64,000 bases of DNA from Nostoc sp. NIES-3756 (GCF_001548375.1 NZ_AP017295.1:3134501-3198500), one strand, 5' to 3'. Positions 17,923-27,166 are shown, counted from the stretch's first letter. Notes: generated from the letters alone by a model not told the origin. Program-made: numbers and translations.

Positions 17923-18444
17923 ATGGGTTCCCCAATGAATCGTCTGTCTATTTTTGTAGACGGAAACAATATGTTCTATGCTCAACAAAAAAATGGATGG
18001 TTTTTTGACCCCAGGCGGGTTTTAGAATACTTCAAAAACGAGCAATCAGAAACAACACTAATCAACGCATTTTGGTACACTGGTTTAAAAGACCCACAAG
18101 ATCAACGAGGTTTTCGAGACGCGCTAATCAGCTTAGGATATACAGTTAGGACTAAAATACTTAAAGAATATTATGATGATTCATCCGGTCGTTACTCACA
18201 AAAAGCTAATCTCGATATTGAAATTGTTGTAGATATGTTTAATACGGTAGACCAGTACGACCGAGTAGTTTTGTTTAGTGGTGATGGAGATTTTGAAAGA
18301 GCAATTGAGTTATTACGTTCTAAAAATACACATATCACAGTAGTCTCAACAGAAGGAATGATAGCTAGAGAATTACGTAATGCTACGGACAGATATATAG
18401 ACTTAAATGATATTAGAGACCGAATAGAAAAAGCTGAAGGTTAA
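17923..18444 (+). CDS. NYN-domain (LabA/DUF88-like) protein
   Basis: About 173 residues, with likely starts at ATG 17923 or 17935 (MNRLSIFVDGNN) rather than the upstream GTG at 17911. The NYN (PIN-like RNase fold) signature is clear: IFVDGNNMFYAQ at the N-terminus with the first Asp, NLDIEIVVDMF in the centre, and VLFSGDGDFERAIELL with further acidic residues. LabA of Synechococcus, which affects circadian output, belongs to this family. RNase activity here is an inference. It is about 95 bp upstream of leuA. Confidence 0.88.
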   Translation: MGSPMNRLSIFVDGNNMFYAQQKNGWFFDPRRVLEYFKNEQSETTLINAFWYTGLKDPQDQRGFRDALISLGYTVRTKILKEYYDDSSGRYSQKANLDIEIVVDMFNTVDQYDRVVLFSGDGDFERAIELLRSKNTHITVVSTEGMIARELRNATDRYIDLNDIRDRIEKAEG

Positions 18445-18539
18445 TAGCTAGAGCAATTATTTACAAAATTAAAACTACAAAAACTTAGTTCCTAGATATT
18501 TAAAGCAAAAAGTCCCACTAAACAAACAAAATAACCAAA

Positions 18540-20135
18540 ATGACAACTAATCCAGAAAGAATCATTATTTTTGATACAACACTGCGAGATGGTGAACAGT
18601 GTCCAGGTGCAACACTCAACATAGATGAAAAATTAGCGATCGCTAAACAATTAGCCAGATTAGGTGTAGATATAATTGAAGCTGGTTTTGCTTTCGCCAG
18701 CCCTGGAGATTTTGAAGCTGTTCATAAAATTGCCCAAACTGTCGGGACAGAAACAGGCCCCGTCATTTGTAGTTTGGCTAGGGCAAGGCATGATGATATT
18801 AAAGCCGCAGCCGAGGCAATAAAACCAGCCGCTAAAGGTAGAATCCACACCTTTATTGCCACCTCTGATATTCACCTCAAGTACAAGCTCAAAAAAACCA
18901 GACCAGAAGTGATTGCAATCGCCGAGGAAATGGTAGCTTATGCTAAGAGTTTCACCGATGATGTGGAATTTTCCCCAGAAGATGCGGGACGTTCCGATCC
19001 AGAATTTTTGTATCAGGTATTAGAGAGAGCGATCGCCGCAGGTGCAACAACAATTAACATTCCCGATACTGTTGGTTACACCACACCTAGCGAATTTGGC
19101 GCAATAATTAAGGGCATCAAAGAAAATGTCCCCAACATCGACCAAGCAATTATTTCCGTTCACGGACACAACGATTTAGGCTTGGCAGTTGCCAACTTCT
19201 TAGAAGCAGTAAAAAATGGTGCAAGACAGTTAGAATGTACCATCAATGGCATAGGTGAACGGGCAGGAAATGCCGCCTTAGAAGAATTAGTCATGGCGTT
19301 ACATGTGCGCCGCCAGTATTTTAACCCCTTCTTAGGTAGACAAGCAAATTCCGAAGAACCCCTGACAAATATCGACACCAAGCAAATCTATAAAACCTCC
19401 CGCTTGGTTTCTAACTTAACAGGAATGTTAGTCCAACCTAATAAAGCAATTGTTGGCGCTAACGCCTTTGCCCATGAATCAGGTATTCACCAAGATGGGG
19501 TATTAAAAAATAAACTCACCTACGAAATTATGGATGCCCAATTGATTGGCTTAACAGACAATCAAATAGTTTTGGGTAAACATTCTGGGCGAAATGCTTT
19601 CCGTACCCGCTTGAAAGAATTAGGCTTTGAACTATCAGAAACCGAACTCAATAAAGCCTTTGTCAGATTTAAAGAAGTTGCTGACAAAAAGAAAGAAATT
19701 TCTGATTGGGACTTGGAAGCAATTGTCAACGATGAAATTCAACAAGCACCCGATTTATTCCGCGTAGAATTAGTACAAGTTTCCTGCGGTAGCAACGCCC
19801 GTCCCACCGCAACCGTCACACTGCGTACCCCAGACGGCGAAGAACTCACAGACGCAGCCATTGGTACAGGGCCAGTAGACGCGGTGTATAAAGCAATTAA
19901 CCGTGTAGTGAACGTACCCAACCAATTGATTGAATTTTCTGTGCAGTCAGTAACAGCCGGAATAGATGCAATTGGCGAAGTTACCATCCGCCTACGGTAT
20001 GAATCAAGAGTCTTTTCCGGTCATGCAGCTAACACAGATATCATAGTTGCTTCGGCCCAAGCTTACGTTAACGCCTTAAATCGTCTATACGCAGCCTTGC
20101 AGACTCAAGACAAGCAAACAGAAGTCACTGCATAG
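18540..20135 (+). CDS. leuA: 2-isopropylmalate synthase
   Basis: 531 residues, catalysing the first committed step of leucine synthesis (acetyl-CoA plus 2-ketoisovalerate). The N-terminal TIM barrel has the [12 protein letters not shown] signature. The metal-binding [12 protein letters not shown] and the [11 protein letters not shown] motif follow. The C-terminal LeuA allosteric domain (about 385-520) would bind leucine for feedback control. Length matches bacterial LeuA. A strong terminator follows directly. Confidence 0.97.
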   Translation: MTTNPERIIIFDTTLRDGEQCPGATLNIDEKLAIAKQLARLGVDIIEAGFAFASPGDFEAVHKIAQTVGTETGPVICSLARARHDDIKAAAEAIKPAAKGRIHTFIATSDIHLKYKLKKTRPEVIAIAEEMVAYAKSFTDDVEFSPEDAGRSDPEFLYQVLERAIAAGATTINIPDTVGYTTPSEFGAIIKGIKENVPNIDQAIISVHGHNDLGLAVANFLEAVKNGARQLECTINGIGERAGNAALEELVMALHVRRQYFNPFLGRQANSEEPLTNIDTKQIYKTSRLVSNLTGMLVQPNKAIVGANAFAHESGIHQDGVLKNKLTYEIMDAQLIGLTDNQIVLGKHSGRNAFRTRLKELGFELSETELNKAFVRFKEVADKKKEISDWDLEAIVNDEIQQAPDLFRVELVQVSCGSNARPTATVTLRTPDGEELTDAAIGTGPVDAVYKAINRVVNVPNQLIEFSVQSVTAGIDAIGEVTIRLRYESRVFSGHAANTDIIVASAQAYVNALNRLYAALQTQDKQTEVTA

Positions 20136-20145
20136 ACACGAAACA

Positions 20146-20180
20146 AAACCCAACTCATTGGCGAGTTGGGTTTAATTTTT
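20146..20180 (+). terminator. Rho-independent terminator of leuA
   Basis: An 11-bp perfect stem (AAACCCAACTC at 20146-20156 and GAGTTGGGTTT at 20163-20173) with a six-base loop is followed by AATTTTT. It lies 10 bp after the leuA stop codon. Confidence 0.9.
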
Positions 20181-20203
20181 GCAAAAATCATACGCTTCTA
20201 CCA

Positions 20204-21150
20204 ATGAAGTTCTACAAATATCATGCTCTGGGTAACGACTACTTAACCTGAGTTCGGGATAAGTTGAAAAGCTGATGCTCACGTTGGCTACAACACCTAT
20301 TCTTTCGTGGAAAGAATAAGAAAATAGCCTTAACCCGAACTGACGTTACTTAGTAATTAATCACCAGGATTTATTATTTGCACTTACCCCGGAAATAATT
20401 AAGATAATCTGCGAGCGCAATTTTGGCATTGGCTCTGATGGTATTCTTTTGGGGCCGTTACCATCAGAAAAAGCACAATTCGCTTTACGCATTTTCAACC
20501 CAGACGGCAGTGAAGCAGAAAAAAGTGGTAATGGACTGCGAATTTTCTCCCGTTACTTATGGGATATAGAACTAGTTGACGACAAACCTTTCTCAATTGA
20601 AACCTTAGGTGGAATAGTTCAATCCGTTATTCAAGATGCGGGGAAAACAGTTCAAGTAGAAATGGGAAAAGTTAGCTTTTGGAGTAGTGATATTCCAGTA
20701 TTGGGAGATAAGCGAGAAGTAATTCAAGAATCAATTAGTATTGGCGATGAAACTTGTATATTTTGTGCAGCAACAATTGGCAACCCACATTGTGTAATTC
20801 TCTTAACAGAAGTTAATGCCGACATTGCTAAAAAGTATGGGTCAATATTAGAAACTCATCCCTTTTTTCCCAACCGAACTAATGTTCAATTCCTGAAAGT
20901 TATTGATAGGAATACCATTCAAATTGAAATTTGGGAAAGAGGCGCTGGCTATACTCTCGCTTCAGGTAGCAGCAGTAGTGCGGCGGCGGCTGTCGCCCAT
21001 AAATTAGGTTTGTGTGATGCTTCTATTACGGTAAAAATGCCTGGGGGAGAAATATTAATTCAAGTAAACGATGATTTTAAAATTTCTATGACGGGTTCTG
21101 TAACTAAGGTAGCCCAAGGTGAATTATCAGCAGAAGTATTTTCGCTATAA
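20204..21150 (+). pseudogene. DapF-like epimerase family gene, split by a MITE; both catalytic Cys replaced by Ser
   Basis: The N-terminal 14 codons (MKFYKYHALGNDYL) lie at 20204-20245. After a 103-bp MITE the frame resumes at 20353 and runs to 21150. Removing the MITE and one target copy gives NDYLVIN in frame and a protein of about 280 residues, the normal DapF length. In the MITE the N-terminal frame stops at once, so the gene is broken unless an internal start (20449, MGPLPSEK) is used. DapF epimerases use two Cys. Here the motifs read EKSGNG instead of QCGNG and LASGSSSS instead of ACGSGA, so both are Ser. It may therefore be a divergent family member rather than a diaminopimelate epimerase. 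Confidence 0.85.
20245..20347. mobile_element. 103-bp MITE inserted in the dapF-like gene
   Basis: Inverted ends AACCTGAGTTCGGG and (reverse strand) AACGTCAGTTCGGG bound 103 bp. ACTT on the left (20241-20244) is repeated on the right (20348-20351), a 4-bp target duplication, or 5 bp if the ambiguous A is included. A second copy of exactly the same length is at 40785-40887. No coding capacity is visible. Confidence 0.9.
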
Positions 21151-21218
21151 ATCTCTACGATTTAGATAAGAATAATTAAGCCAACACGAAAGAATGTGCA
21201 ACTTAGATGCGTGAGAGT

Positions 21219-21494
21219 TTACATTAGCAACCTTTGAAGCATTGGTTTGATGTCGGGAAGCATCATTACCAAATTGACAGTTGTTCGGGAGAAATCGAAA
21301 GTAAAAAATTTATTATTGTCGATACCGAATAAACTAGGAAATGTATTTGAAAGATTATTCACCCCATCGTGAATCGTACTTAAATCAACTACAGTATTGC
21401 CTCCTAGTACAGTCTCCGCTTGGCTTAGAGTTAGTTCATATAAAAATATACTTTTATCACCTAGAAACAAACCAGAAATTCTTGTTTGAGCCAT
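21219..21494 (-). CDS. Small protein with double-glycine-type leader
   Basis: 91 residues from ATG 21494 (MAQTRISG...). An upstream in-frame start is less likely. The segment YELTLSQAETVLGGN resembles the LxxxELxxVxGG leaders of peptides exported by C39-peptidase ABC transporters. The C-terminal part (about 55 residues) is hydrophobic and Phe-rich. No modification enzyme or transporter is adjacent. A bacteriocin or RiPP precursor is plausible but unproven. Confidence 0.55.
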   Translation of the reverse strand: MAQTRISGLFLGDKSIFLYELTLSQAETVLGGNTVVDLSTIHDGVNNLSNTFPSLFGIDNNKFFTFDFSRTTVNLVMMLPDIKPMLQRLLM

Positions 21495-21789
21495 TGTTTT
21501 ATTCCTTAATATGAACATTTTTTGCAAAGGAATCCAATAACGCACCCATCTGCCTCAATTTAAAACAGTAGGCGTTTGATCTGCTTCAATTTCTTAAAAC
21601 CAAATCAGGGTGCGTTATTACTGCAAATTATGGAAACCTGCTGCGGATATGAATCGGCTAAAGTTGTTTAGTTATTGTCAGAAAATAATATTAGAAGCAA
21701 TATTTTACAAGTTTGATTAAATTAATTTTTGAGCTTTTATTTTCTAACACTAACTAAAATTGCTAGCCAAAATCCAGAGATTAAATCGA

Positions 21790-21987
21790 CTAAAGGCTGA
21801 GATTAGTTGAATTTCGCATCTCTGACATAAGAGAGGTAACTCCGTACATCAATAACATAACCCCGGCGGTTAGTGCAAGTACTCCGATAGAATTAGATGA
21901 GTTTTGACCGCCACTAATAGTAGCAGATTCTGTGTGAGAGATTTCGCTGAATAATTCGTTATTGTTGAGCGCGATAAATTGCATCAT
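21790..21987 (-). CDS. Small double-glycine leader protein with a TM segment
   Basis: 65 residues. NNELFSEISHTESATISGGQ is very like the cyanobacterial GG leaders (ELF.ELS.EE.A.ISGG) cleaved by C39 peptidases. The remaining 30 or so residues are one hydrophobic segment (IGVLALTAGVMLLMYGVTSLM). It lies 300 bp from the other GG-leader gene on the same strand, so the two may form a precursor cluster. The first two codons are both ATG. Confidence 0.65.
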   Translation of the reverse strand: MMQFIALNNNELFSEISHTESATISGGQNSSNSIGVLALTAGVMLLMYGVTSLMSEMRNSTNLSL

Positions 21988-22345
21988 ATTGTGTAATTCA
22001 TAATCAAAGGGTTAACAATGACATGGTAATTTTTCATAGCGAAAAAGTACGCACATCTTTTCCAGCCACATCTTACATTTCTGTGGTGTGTCAGGAGTAA
22101 TGGTGTGTCAAGAGTAATTTTAGGCAAAATATTTTCGTAAGTCACTTCTGAAAGTGGTAATATTTTAAATAAACATTTAGTTCTAATACAATGTCATAAA
22201 AAGCCTATGAGATGGAGAGCGATCGCACCAATAAAAAATCTGACTGCTATTGAAAACAAAACAACCAGCAACATCTGAGAAAATTACTGAAGCAATCGTT
22301 AAATAGTAGAGTGTAAATTCAAAAATATTGCATCTACTACTGTTT

Positions 22346-23560
22346 ATGAATCCTCACAAAACAACAGCTTGGGAAGAAGTTCGCACTACCTTTAAAAAAA
22401 TTTGGGGTTATGAAGATTTCCGTCCGCCGCAAGGGGAAATTGTTAGCAGTTTATTATCCCAAAAAGATGCACTAATTATTATGCCTACTGGGGGCGGTAA
22501 ATCAATTTGTTTCCAACTACCTGCATTGCTACAAACAGGTTTGACTTTGGTAGTTTCCCCTTTGGTAGCGTTAATGGAAAATCAAGTGCAAGAACTACAC
22601 CAACGCCAGCAAAAAGCCGCATTACTGCACAGTGAATTATCAACATCTCAACGCCGTGCAACACTGCAAGCATTAGAGAAACAACAGCTAAGATTACTAT
22701 ACCTATCTCCCGAAACATTACTAAGTCCGCCAGTTTGGGAAAGATTATGTCAGCCGCAATTGCAAATCAACGGCATAATCTTAGATGAAGCCCATTGTTT
22801 AGTGCAGTGGGGTGAAACCTTTCGCCCAGCTTACCGCAGATTAGGGGCTGTTAGACCAGCATTACTTAAACATAAGCCACCTGGAACCAAAATCAGCATC
22901 GCCGCATTTACCGCCACAGCAGACCCCGTAGCGCAAAAAACTATTCAAACAGTTTTACAATTACAACAACCAGAAGTATTCCGCCTCAATCCTTATCGTC
23001 CTAATTTGCAGCCTACCGTCCGCATCGCATGGACACCTAGAGGTAGAAAACAGCAATTAATCAAATTTATCCAAAATCGACCCCAACAGACTGGCTTAAT
23101 TTACGTCCGCACAAGGCGAGATAGTGAAGATTTAGCAGCTTGGTTGTCACAGATGGGTTACGCCACAGCTAGTTATCATGCGGGTTTAGGTGCGACAGAA
23201 CGCCGGGAAGTAGAAAATCAATGGTTAGGTGGAAAAATACCCTTTGTGGTGTGTACCTGTGCTTTTGGGATGGGGATAAACAAACCTGATGTGCGGTGGG
23301 TTCTCCACTATCATGCGCCGCACCTATTATCTGAATATGTGCAAGAAATTGGGCGTGCGGGACGAGATGGTAAACCAGCCGAGGCGCTGACATTGGTGAG
23401 TGAACCTACAGGGTGGTTAGATTCTGAGGATAAACAAAGGCAAGAATTTTTTCAGGAAAAAATGCGATCGCAACAACAAAAAGCCCAGCAATTAATCAAA
23501 AAATTACCACAACAAGGTGAAATTAACGCTGTAACTAAACAATTTCACTCTAGTAATTAG
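22346..23560 (+). pseudogene. recQ: ATP-dependent DNA helicase RecQ, N-terminal part (interrupted by 15.8-kb element)
   Basis: 404 residues from ATG 22346, the better start than the TTG 18 bp upstream. The complete motor is present: IMPTGGGKSICFQLPA (Walker A), ILDEAHCLVQWG (DEAH box), AFTATADP (motif III), and the helicase-C motifs YVRTRRDSE, ASYHAGL and QEIGRAGRDGKPA. The zinc-binding C-terminus is missing. It lies at 39343-39603, beyond the inserted element. Recognisable RecQ sequence ends at codon AGT 23552-23554, after which one element-derived codon and TAG end the frame. The truncated protein has the motor but lacks the zinc domain that RecQ normally needs for stability and DNA binding. 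Confidence 0.93.
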
Positions 23561-23591
23561 TCATTAGTCATTAGTCATTGGTCATTGGTCA
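23557..23591. repeat. Five tandem heptamers at the element's left end
   Basis: TTAGTCA three times then TTGGTCA twice begin directly after the AGTAA junction. The array supplies the last codons and stop of the IS110-like transposase on the other strand. It is either part of the element's terminus or an STRR that arose there. Confidence 0.85.
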
Positions 23592-24774
23592 TTGCCTTTA
23601 CCAATTCCCTAAACAGTAACCTTGCTCCAATCGCCGCAATTTTCATTCTCACCAGTTTGATGGGCCGTCCGGCTGCCTTTTCTGTCAGCAACTTTTCACT
23701 CAAGGTTTGAGTAATTTCGTTTTTTGAACGACATTGTTTAGGCTCAAGAATGGTGTACACCCACTGCCATAGGGCTTTTCTACACAAGTCAGAACCACCA
23801 ACTACTTTAGTTCTGCGCTTATCGCCGGATGCCTCCAGGCTGGGAGCAACTCCCAAAGCTTTCTGAAATCTCCTCAGCGATAAGTGGCGTTTAGTGGGTT
23901 TTTTCGAGTTACGACCCTTGCGGATTCTGACTTCGGGTTTACCGTCTTCCCCTAAAAATCCTGACAATGGGTAAATTTGGGAGATGATAACAGCCGTTAG
24001 TCTCTGACCAAACGCGAACCTGTGGAAAACTTCACGGTATGGCTCAAACCTAGCATCAGCAAGCAATTTCTTTAACTCTTGCTCTATGGCGATTTCTTCA
24101 CGTTGCAAGTTACACAAGCGCTGCGCGTGGTAACGTACCGTGTCTGTAATGCCTAGTCCAGCCGTCTTTTCATACAATCGCTCGTACCGCTTGCTTTTAC
24201 GTTCACCAGCTAACCAACCCCACAGTAAAGGCACTTCAGCCCCGTCAAATCTCCGTTTTGACTTAACTAAAGCAACTTCAGGGAACTGCCACGCCAGGTC
24301 TTGACGGATTCGGTTAATGATTGGCGACTGTACACGGTTAAGGTGACACAGCCGCAAAACTAACTCACGGATTTTTACGATCGTAAAATCTCGAATTTGT
24401 ACAAATCGACTTTGATCAGCGTGATAATCAAAGTAGTAGCAAGCCAGGGCTAACGAATCAGCATCATCATCCTTGTCTGGTAAAGCTAGGTGTGAGGCGC
24501 GGTAGTTTTTTAATTCTTTATGCCCCACTAACCGCACTTCAACCCCAGAACGGGCTAAATGTGTACCCCAAAGTTTAGAGTAATTTGAGCCGGTCGGCTC
24601 CATGAGTGCTATGTCAGCGTTAAGTGCCAGCAGTGATTTAATTCCGGCGCTGTCGGCACTGAACCGATAGAACTGACATTCATAATAAAATTGACGTGGT
24701 AAAGCTGGCTTCTCTGTTAAAAGACAAGCCGAAACTGAGGACTTGCTTACATCAAGTCCCAGAACTCTAATCAT
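23575..24774 (-). CDS. IS110-family (DEDD) recombinase/transposase
   Basis: 399 residues. The N-terminal RuvC-like DEDD domain has GLDVSKSS (Asp), ALMEPTG (Glu) and DKDDDADSLALA (two Asp). A long helical region follows. The C-terminal Tnp20 domain carries LGVAPSLEASG and VVGGSDLCRKALW, where the catalytic Ser is expected. It looks intact. The stop is about 20 bp from the recQ junction, as at an IS110 right end. IS110 recombinases are guided by a bridge RNA from noncoding DNA near the gene. It could be the mobility enzyme of the whole 15.8-kb element or a separate insertion at its edge. Confidence 0.88.
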   Translation of the reverse strand: MIRVLGLDVSKSSVSACLLTEKPALPRQFYYECQFYRFSADSAGIKSLLALNADIALMEPTGSNYSKLWGTHLARSGVEVRLVGHKELKNYRASHLALPDKDDDADSLALACYYFDYHADQSRFVQIRDFTIVKIRELVLRLCHLNRVQSPIINRIRQDLAWQFPEVALVKSKRRFDGAEVPLLWGWLAGERKSKRYERLYEKTAGLGITDTVRYHAQRLCNLQREEIAIEQELKKLLADARFEPYREVFHRFAFGQRLTAVIISQIYPLSGFLGEDGKPEVRIRKGRNSKKPTKRHLSLRRFQKALGVAPSLEASGDKRRTKVVGGSDLCRKALWQWVYTILEPKQCRSKNEITQTLSEKLLTEKAAGRPIKLVRMKIAAIGARLLFRELVKAMTNDQ

Positions 24775-25080
24775 TAAGTTGTCCTCCTGGGTGGTTCCTT
24801 TTTATGTCCCTGGTGCAAAGCCTACGAATCACCCGTAAGCCGGAAAGCTTCATTCACTCTCAAGGCAGTGCCAGCAGTTGCAGCTGCTGGCGCACAGGGA
24901 TAGACAGTCACGAACCAATAACCGAGCTTAGGAAATTGTGAAAGCCAAAAAGCTTGATTCCTGATAAAAGCCCTAAGTTACTGGTGAGGGCGCTGTGCGG
25001 CGTGATTTGGACTCATACCGCGACGTGACACGGGTCACGTTTCGCCGGCGAGTCAGTCCGGCTCATCAGGCAGTGAATTA
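24775..25080 (-). ncRNA. Candidate bridge-RNA region of the IS110-like recombinase
   Basis: About 300 bp upstream of the recombinase start has no gene, is richer in G+C than its neighbours, and contains strong hairpins. Examples are GCCAGCAG...CTGCTGGC (24870-24888), CGTGACACGGGTCACG near 25023-25039, and GCCGGC followed by GTCAGTCCGGC near 25040-25065. IS110-group elements encode their guide RNA 5' of the gene. The assignment is by position and structure only; no target-binding loops were proved. Confidence 0.5.
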
Positions 25081-25350
25081 CTAATTTTGCTGTTGTAAAA
25101 ATTCGATTGCATCATTGATAATTTCAGTTTTTTTAGCATCATCTAATTCGTAGTCAGTCATAGAAACTATGAAGTATTGTTCCTGTCTAAATGTCATAGT
25201 TAAATGTCTGATATACATAGCTGGATAACCAGCCATTCCCGGAAATACTTGTTCTTTCAACACTAAATTTTCGGGGTTTTGTGTTACATCCGGTATAGAA
25301 AAACCGTGTTTATTGTCCATCTGTAAATCGTGATAAGCAAGATATTTCAT
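25081..25350 (-). CDS. Element protein of unknown function (89 aa)
   Basis: Last gene of the leftward element operon, 3 bp after its upstream neighbour. An alpha/beta mix with no TM or signal. The first half reads QDxQxxxVxxxMxGYPxxYIxHLTM-like, and the C-terminus is a helix (DDAKKTEIINDAIEFLQQQN). I do not recognise it. Confidence 0.6.
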   Translation of the reverse strand: MKYLAYHDLQMDNKHGFSIPDVTQNPENLVLKEQVFPGMAGYPAMYIRHLTMTFRQEQYFIVSMTDYELDDAKKTEIINDAIEFLQQQN

Positions 25351-25353
25351 AAA

Positions 25354-25689
25354 TTAAAAACCTTCAAGAATACTAGTCTTGGGGGACGATGCCCCCTCAT
25401 CAAAAGGGATATTATCTGGGTCAGGTTCTTGATTGCCAGTTAAGTTATTTTTCTCGGCTTTGAGTTGTTCTAGTTCCTGTTGAAGTTGCCTAACTTCTTG
25501 CCTAAGTTCTTTAGACTCAATCATTAAGTCATATCTTTCTTTAGCCTTACGCTCTACCAATTCGACTAGAGAGACAATGGCAGTTTCTACGTCTTCACCT
25601 GGGGCAAGTTCAGCGCCTAGATGTAACCGTCTGCTTTCGTAATTTCCTAAGTTGATAACTCTCTCGCAAGATATTGTCTTGATTTCCAT
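25354..25689 (-). CDS. Element coiled-coil protein with SSB-like acidic tip
   Basis: 111 residues. An N-terminal small domain (KTISCERVINLGNYESRRL) resembles a domain found in phage and plasmid proteins of unknown function. A coiled coil (ELRQEVRQLQQELEQLKAEK, about 62-82) follows, then a tail with DPDNIPFDEG. The last motif resembles the DDDIPF tip by which SSB proteins recruit partners, but here it is not at the very end. A role in ssDNA handling is a guess. Confidence 0.6.
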   Translation of the reverse strand: MEIKTISCERVINLGNYESRRLHLGAELAPGEDVETAIVSLVELVERKAKERYDLMIESKELRQEVRQLQQELEQLKAEKNNLTGNQEPDPDNIPFDEGASSPKTSILEGF

Positions 25690-25775
25690 AGTTTGTGATA
25701 TTTTTTACAACGTAATTCCAGACTGATAATTATGTTGTGCGATCGCAATTGGTGATTTTTTGCGATCGCAATTTT

Positions 25776-27008
25776 TCAATTTTGACTATCCTTCTGTATC
25801 CACTCCTCAATCAATGCCCTAGCAGAGTAATAATTACCCGGCAAGCCAGGGATGTTTTTGGCGCACCAATCGACCGAGCGGCCAGCATCAAGGGCAGATT
25901 TTACGGCCGTTCTGGGGTCGGAAATAGCCCCCCCTGTCGCGGTAGTTTCGGGCTGAAACCCTTGATTTTGCGTGGTTTTTTCCGGTTTTTGCGATTCGGC
26001 TTGTAACTGGCTTTGTAACTGGTCAACTACTGAATAGTTACTATCCATGCGGCCAGCTACAACTGGTAAGGAACCGGGTTTCCAGTTTGACAAGTCGGGA
26101 ACTCGCGCAGGTTGTCGGTCAACCATGCAGCAACGAAACCCTTGTGAAACCAACTCATTAAGGACAGCAGAATAATAAAGATATTCGTCACTGTCCTTCC
26201 GGTACTGGTTTCTTAACCCCTTACAGTAGTCCAAAGCGAAGTCACCAAAGCGCACTGTAGTAAAGCATTCCTCTAAATCGCTTTCCCCTTCTAACCCCCA
26301 GGTGGCGACGTTCTCACCTTGGGCTAGGGCAACTAATCGGATTTTGGCATCTCTGGCCACGATAATGATGTCCTTCATCACCTCCTTAGCAGTGGTCACA
26401 TTTTTATTGATCAGCTTCCACTCGTCACAAGCGAAATTAATTTGGTTGTGGCTAATGCCGTCTTCCATCTCTGCATATCGCCTGTGCATCAAGCTATGAA
26501 CATCTTTGAGCTTTTGCTCACACTGCTCATAGTTGAATGGATAGCCGAAAACCTTATGGTTGAGCCAGTCTGTAGGCTTTTTCTTGGGAGTGATAACGAA
26601 CTGCTCACCCCCCAACAAATCCATTAACCATTCAGTAAACCGGGTTTTACCAACACCAGTTTTACCAATGACGCGGATGTGTGGGAATTTATCTGGCTGG
26701 TTACGAAACTCGGAGAAGTCAAAGAACTGAATTTCAATGCTGGCTGGTAGTGCTGGTACTTCGATTGCCTGTAGCCCGTCAGCTTGCCTCATCGCTGTTA
26801 GTGGTATACCAGCGTAGGGCATATGGTCAATTACGAAAGCGATTTTACCCATTGGTTTATGAGTTTGGTTGACGCACCAGAGGAGAAATTCTAAAAACTT
26901 CTGCACCAGCAGCAAGCAGAACTGCACCAGCGAAACTATTAACTTGACCGCTACCCAGCCAAAAAACCTTAACCATGTCCGAGCGCTGGGAATGTCGAAG
27001 TGGTTCAT
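25776..27008 (-). CDS. Membrane-anchored FtsK/HerA/VirD4-like P-loop ATPase
   Basis: 410 residues. A hydrophobic N-terminal segment (about residues 10-45, FFGWVAVKLIVSLVQFCLLLV) is followed by a RecA-like ATPase. Walker A is GKTGVGKTRF near residue 125, the LMHRRYAEM segment resembles FtsK-type ATPases, and Walker B is NFACDEW. The C-terminus (about 320-410) is low-complexity and then helical. Such ATPases pump DNA at cell division, in conjugation or into tailless virions. Its start overlaps the stop of a 53-residue TM gene (ATGA), so it sits in a coupled chain. The morphogenesis ATPase (pI/Zot) of filamentous phages has its TM after the ATPase, unlike this protein. Confidence 0.8.
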   Translation of the reverse strand: MNHFDIPSARTWLRFFGWVAVKLIVSLVQFCLLLVQKFLEFLLWCVNQTHKPMGKIAFVIDHMPYAGIPLTAMRQADGLQAIEVPALPASIEIQFFDFSEFRNQPDKFPHIRVIGKTGVGKTRFTEWLMDLLGGEQFVITPKKKPTDWLNHKVFGYPFNYEQCEQKLKDVHSLMHRRYAEMEDGISHNQINFACDEWKLINKNVTTAKEVMKDIIIVARDAKIRLVALAQGENVATWGLEGESDLEECFTTVRFGDFALDYCKGLRNQYRKDSDEYLYYSAVLNELVSQGFRCCMVDRQPARVPDLSNWKPGSLPVVAGRMDSNYSVVDQLQSQLQAESQKPEKTTQNQGFQPETTATGGAISDPRTAVKSALDAGRSVDWCAKNIPGLPGNYYSARALIEEWIQKDSQN

Positions 27009-27166
27009 TTGCGGTAAATTACTCCGTTTTTGAACCCTTCAAACTCAGCGTGACACTTTGCCAACTGTGCGTCTAAATCGATTGTGGGGAATTTAAAGCC
27101 GAACCACACACCAACCCCAACAGCAGCCAGCGCAAGAAAAAATGGTGTGTTATCCTTCTTCTCCAC
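27005..27166 (-). CDS. Small membrane protein of the element (53 aa)
   Basis: Starts at GTG 27166, preceded by a GGAGG motif, and its TGA overlaps the ATPase ATG (ATGA). The sequence has one TM helix (FFLALAAVGVGVWFGF, about 9-24) and a short soluble tail. It overlaps the upstream gene by 17 bp. It probably acts with the ATPase, but its function is unknown. Confidence 0.6.
   Translation of the reverse strand: MEKKDNTPFFLALAAVGVGVWFGFKFPTIDLDAQLAKCHAEFEGFKNGVIYRK

Noticed and set aside
23557..23591. CRISPR-like array at the left end of the element.
   Set aside because: Five contiguous 7-mers without spacers; this is a tandem repeat.
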